Source of the DNA: Bacteroidia bacterium
GTDB lineage: Bacteria; Bacteroidota; Bacteroidia; B-17B0; Aurantibacillaceae
Assembly: GCA_014379485.1 (NCBI GenBank)
Contig: JACMLS010000970.1
Span: 1-7,298 of the forward strand
Direction of reading: 5' to 3'
DNA length: 7,298 bases
Below the pieces are notes generated by a model. It made no database searches. It worked only from the letters and a program-made list of their open reading frames with translations, and was not told where the DNA came from. Positions 6,016 to 7,298 of the stretch are shown in pieces. Made by a program: the position numbers and the translations under genes. The number at the start of each line of letters is the position of its first letter. Positions within the stretch are counted from its first letter, which is position 1.

Positions 6016-7298
6016 ATGTATTCTATTAAGAAAATAAACAAATTCCATTTATCAATACTGATCAGTTTGATCTTTGCTATCAGTGTGCCCTTGTATGCGC
6101 AAAACAAAAAAATGGATTCGCTGCTTTTACTTTTAAGAACAGCCAAAGAAGATACAAATAAAGTAGCTGTTTTTTCTGAACTTGCTATGGAGATAAGCCG
6201 AAGTAACCCTGATTCTGCCCTGCGTTTTGCCATTAAAGGATTAGAACTGGCCACAAAACTGAATAGGAAAGAAGCTATGGCTGCCGCAGATAATAATCTT
6301 GGTATTTTTAGCAGGAGGCTTGGAAATTATGATGCCTCTATTCATTATTATCTTGATGCGCTTGATCTGTATGATAAGCTTGAGAAAGAAACAGACGGTA
6401 AAACGAAAATTAAAATCCAGGCGAAAAAATTTAAATCCATGGGTAACCTTGGCTTTGTTTATGCGGAAAAAAGTAATTATCCCATGGCCCTTAATTATTT
6501 TTTTAAAGTCCTTAAGAATGCCGAAGAAACCGGTAATAAAAAGGCAATTGCGCGCAACCTTACAAATATTGCCGGAGTGTATTTTAAGACCAACAATAAT
6601 GCAAAGACAGCAGAATATTACGGGCGTGCCTTAAAAATGTTTGAAGAGATTGATGATAAGGGCAGTGTGGCCACCGTGCTTAGTAATTTTGCAGGGTTCT
6701 ATGAAAGTCGCGGAGATCACACAAAAGCGCTGGATTATTGTTTTAAGGCTCTCAAGATTTTTGAAGAAATTGATGATAAGAATAACTGGGCAATGACTTT
6801 GGGAAATATTGGAAATATTTACAGGCAACAAAAGGAAGTTGCAACCGCATTTGCATATTATCAGAAGGCTTTAAAGATAAAAGAAGAAACAGACGACAAA
6901 GGAGGAATCGCAATTCTGATGGGTAATATGGGAGAGTTGTATCTTTCTGACGGAAAATTTAAAGAAGCTGAATTTTACCTGAAAAGATCTCTTGCGTTGG
7001 ACGAAGCTACCGGCTCACTTGAAGGCCAGGTACTAAGAACCAATTATCTGAATGCGCTTTATGAAAAAACGGGCCAGCATAAACTGGCCTTTGAATATTT
7101 TAAGAAGTATATTGGCCTTCGCGACAGTATTACTAACGAAGCGAACACTAAAAAGCAAACAATGCTTGAGATGCAATACGAATTTGATAAAAAGTCTGCA
7201 GCCGATTCTATCAGAAACACAGAAGCAAAAAGGTTTGAAGAAATAAAACATCTGCAGGAAATATCCAGGCAAAAAACCTTTACTTACGGTGGACTTGC
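6016..7298 (+). CDS. TPR sensor protein, divergent paralog 5, C-terminus cut by window edge
   Basis: This frame is open for 427 codons from the ATG that directly follows the stop of paralog 4, to the right edge, so the gene is 3'-partial. The leader (KINKFHLSILISLIFAIS, cleavage likely at A28|Q29) and KKMDSLLLLL...KEDTNK match paralogs 3 and 4. A degenerate NPDSAL repeat at about 64-90 is followed by TPR signatures at N94, N144, N184, N224, N264 and N304, then a further repeat at N343 (LNALYEKTGQHKLAFEYFKKYI). It lacks the LPDSxGGKLL insert of the other four. Its juxtamembrane segment, EMQYEFDKKSAADS at 385-398, is homologous in position but clearly different. It ends entering what looks like a membrane segment (TFTYGGL). 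In Bacteroidota, proteins with this YEFDKKxAADS stalk usually continue through a membrane helix into a histidine kinase, SpoIIE phosphatase or DNA-binding output domain (established family pattern). Which one applies here is not visible. Confidence 0.88.
   Translation, partial: MYSIKKINKFHLSILISLIFAISVPLYAQNKKMDSLLLLLRTAKEDTNKVAVFSELAMEISRSNPDSALRFAIKGLELATKLNRKEAMAAADNNLGIFSRRLGNYDASIHYYLDALDLYDKLEKETDGKTKIKIQAKKFKSMGNLGFVYAEKSNYPMALNYFFKVLKNAEETGNKKAIARNLTNIAGVYFKTNNNAKTAEYYGRALKMFEEIDDKGSVATVLSNFAGFYESRGDHTKALDYCFKALKIFEEIDDKNNWAMTLGNIGNIYRQQKEVATAFAYYQKALKIKEETDDKGGIAILMGNMGELYLSDGKFKEAEFYLKRSLALDEATGSLEGQVLRTNYLNALYEKTGQHKLAFEYFKKYIGLRDSITNEANTKKQTMLEMQYEFDKKSAADSIRNTEAKRFEEIKHLQEISRQKTFTYGGL
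6641..6780 (+). repeat. 120-base-spaced direct repeat of a TPR-coding segment in gene 5
   Basis: TTGAAGAGATTGATGATAAG at 6641-6660 recurs with one mismatch at 6761-6780, exactly 120 bases (one 40-residue TPR) later. Both encode FEEIDDK at the end of helix B. The rest of the two units is similar but clearly diverged, so this is either a retained piece of an old unit duplication or local homogenisation. Confidence 0.6.

Noticed and set aside
6016..6300. Gene 5 as a broken pseudogene
   Set aside because: Reading from 6016, the frame stays open to the window end with an intact signal peptide and regular TPRs; it appears incomplete only because the stop lies outside the window.
6299..6634. Forward open frame of 111 codons inside gene 5
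   Set aside because: It is out of frame with the long TPR-coding frame starting at 6016, its translation has no TPR pattern, and the TPR frame is continuous across it. Same reasoning for the frame at 7052-7246.

Overview
The window holds five tandem, same-strand paralogous genes and almost nothing else. Each encodes an exported or membrane-anchored tetratricopeptide-repeat (TPR) protein. The DNA is AT-rich. Four of the five proteins start with a leader ending in A/S-Q after the hydrophobic stretch. This leader style, together with 40-residue TPRs of the NIGxxYxxxGxYxKALxYxxKALKIxEExGNK type joined to a membrane segment and a SpoIIE-style linker, points to a member of the Bacteroidota. The order or genus cannot be told from the sequence.

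Layout: gene 1 (7-1407), gene 2 (1404-2933), gene 3 (2940-4442), gene 4 (4450-6015) and gene 5 (6016 to beyond the right edge). Junctions are a 4-base ATGA overlap, 6 bases, 7 bases and 0 bases, so there is no room for internal promoters or terminators and the set reads as one operon. The promoter and the operon ends lie outside the window. Gene 1 starts only six bases from the left edge, so more copies may exist on either side. No stretch above 300 bases lacks a gene; total intergenic sequence between genes is 13 bases.

Genes 1-4 share one plan: signal peptide, a conserved post-leader segment (K-x-DSLL...DTNK-like), five or six regular TPRs, an unusual LPDSxGGKLLxxEQMRLR segment, a charged helical stalk, one membrane helix, and a short tail ending in LVDEKQKEILDSIYYA-RRIQRALIT. 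That tail resembles the coiled-coil linker that precedes the SpoIIE/PP2C phosphatase domain in many Bacteroidota TPR sensors, but here the proteins stop about 18 residues later, without any phosphatase. The last 155 codons plus stop are exactly 468 nt in all four genes with no indels, while the TPR halves differ. Gene 5 has the same leader type but a different juxtamembrane module and no LPDSxGGKLL insert; its C-terminus is cut by the window edge, so it might carry the missing output domain.

Working model (inference): a set of variable periplasmic TPR sensor heads mounted on a nearly constant membrane and cytoplasmic adaptor, possibly feeding a shared partner encoded elsewhere or just downstream.
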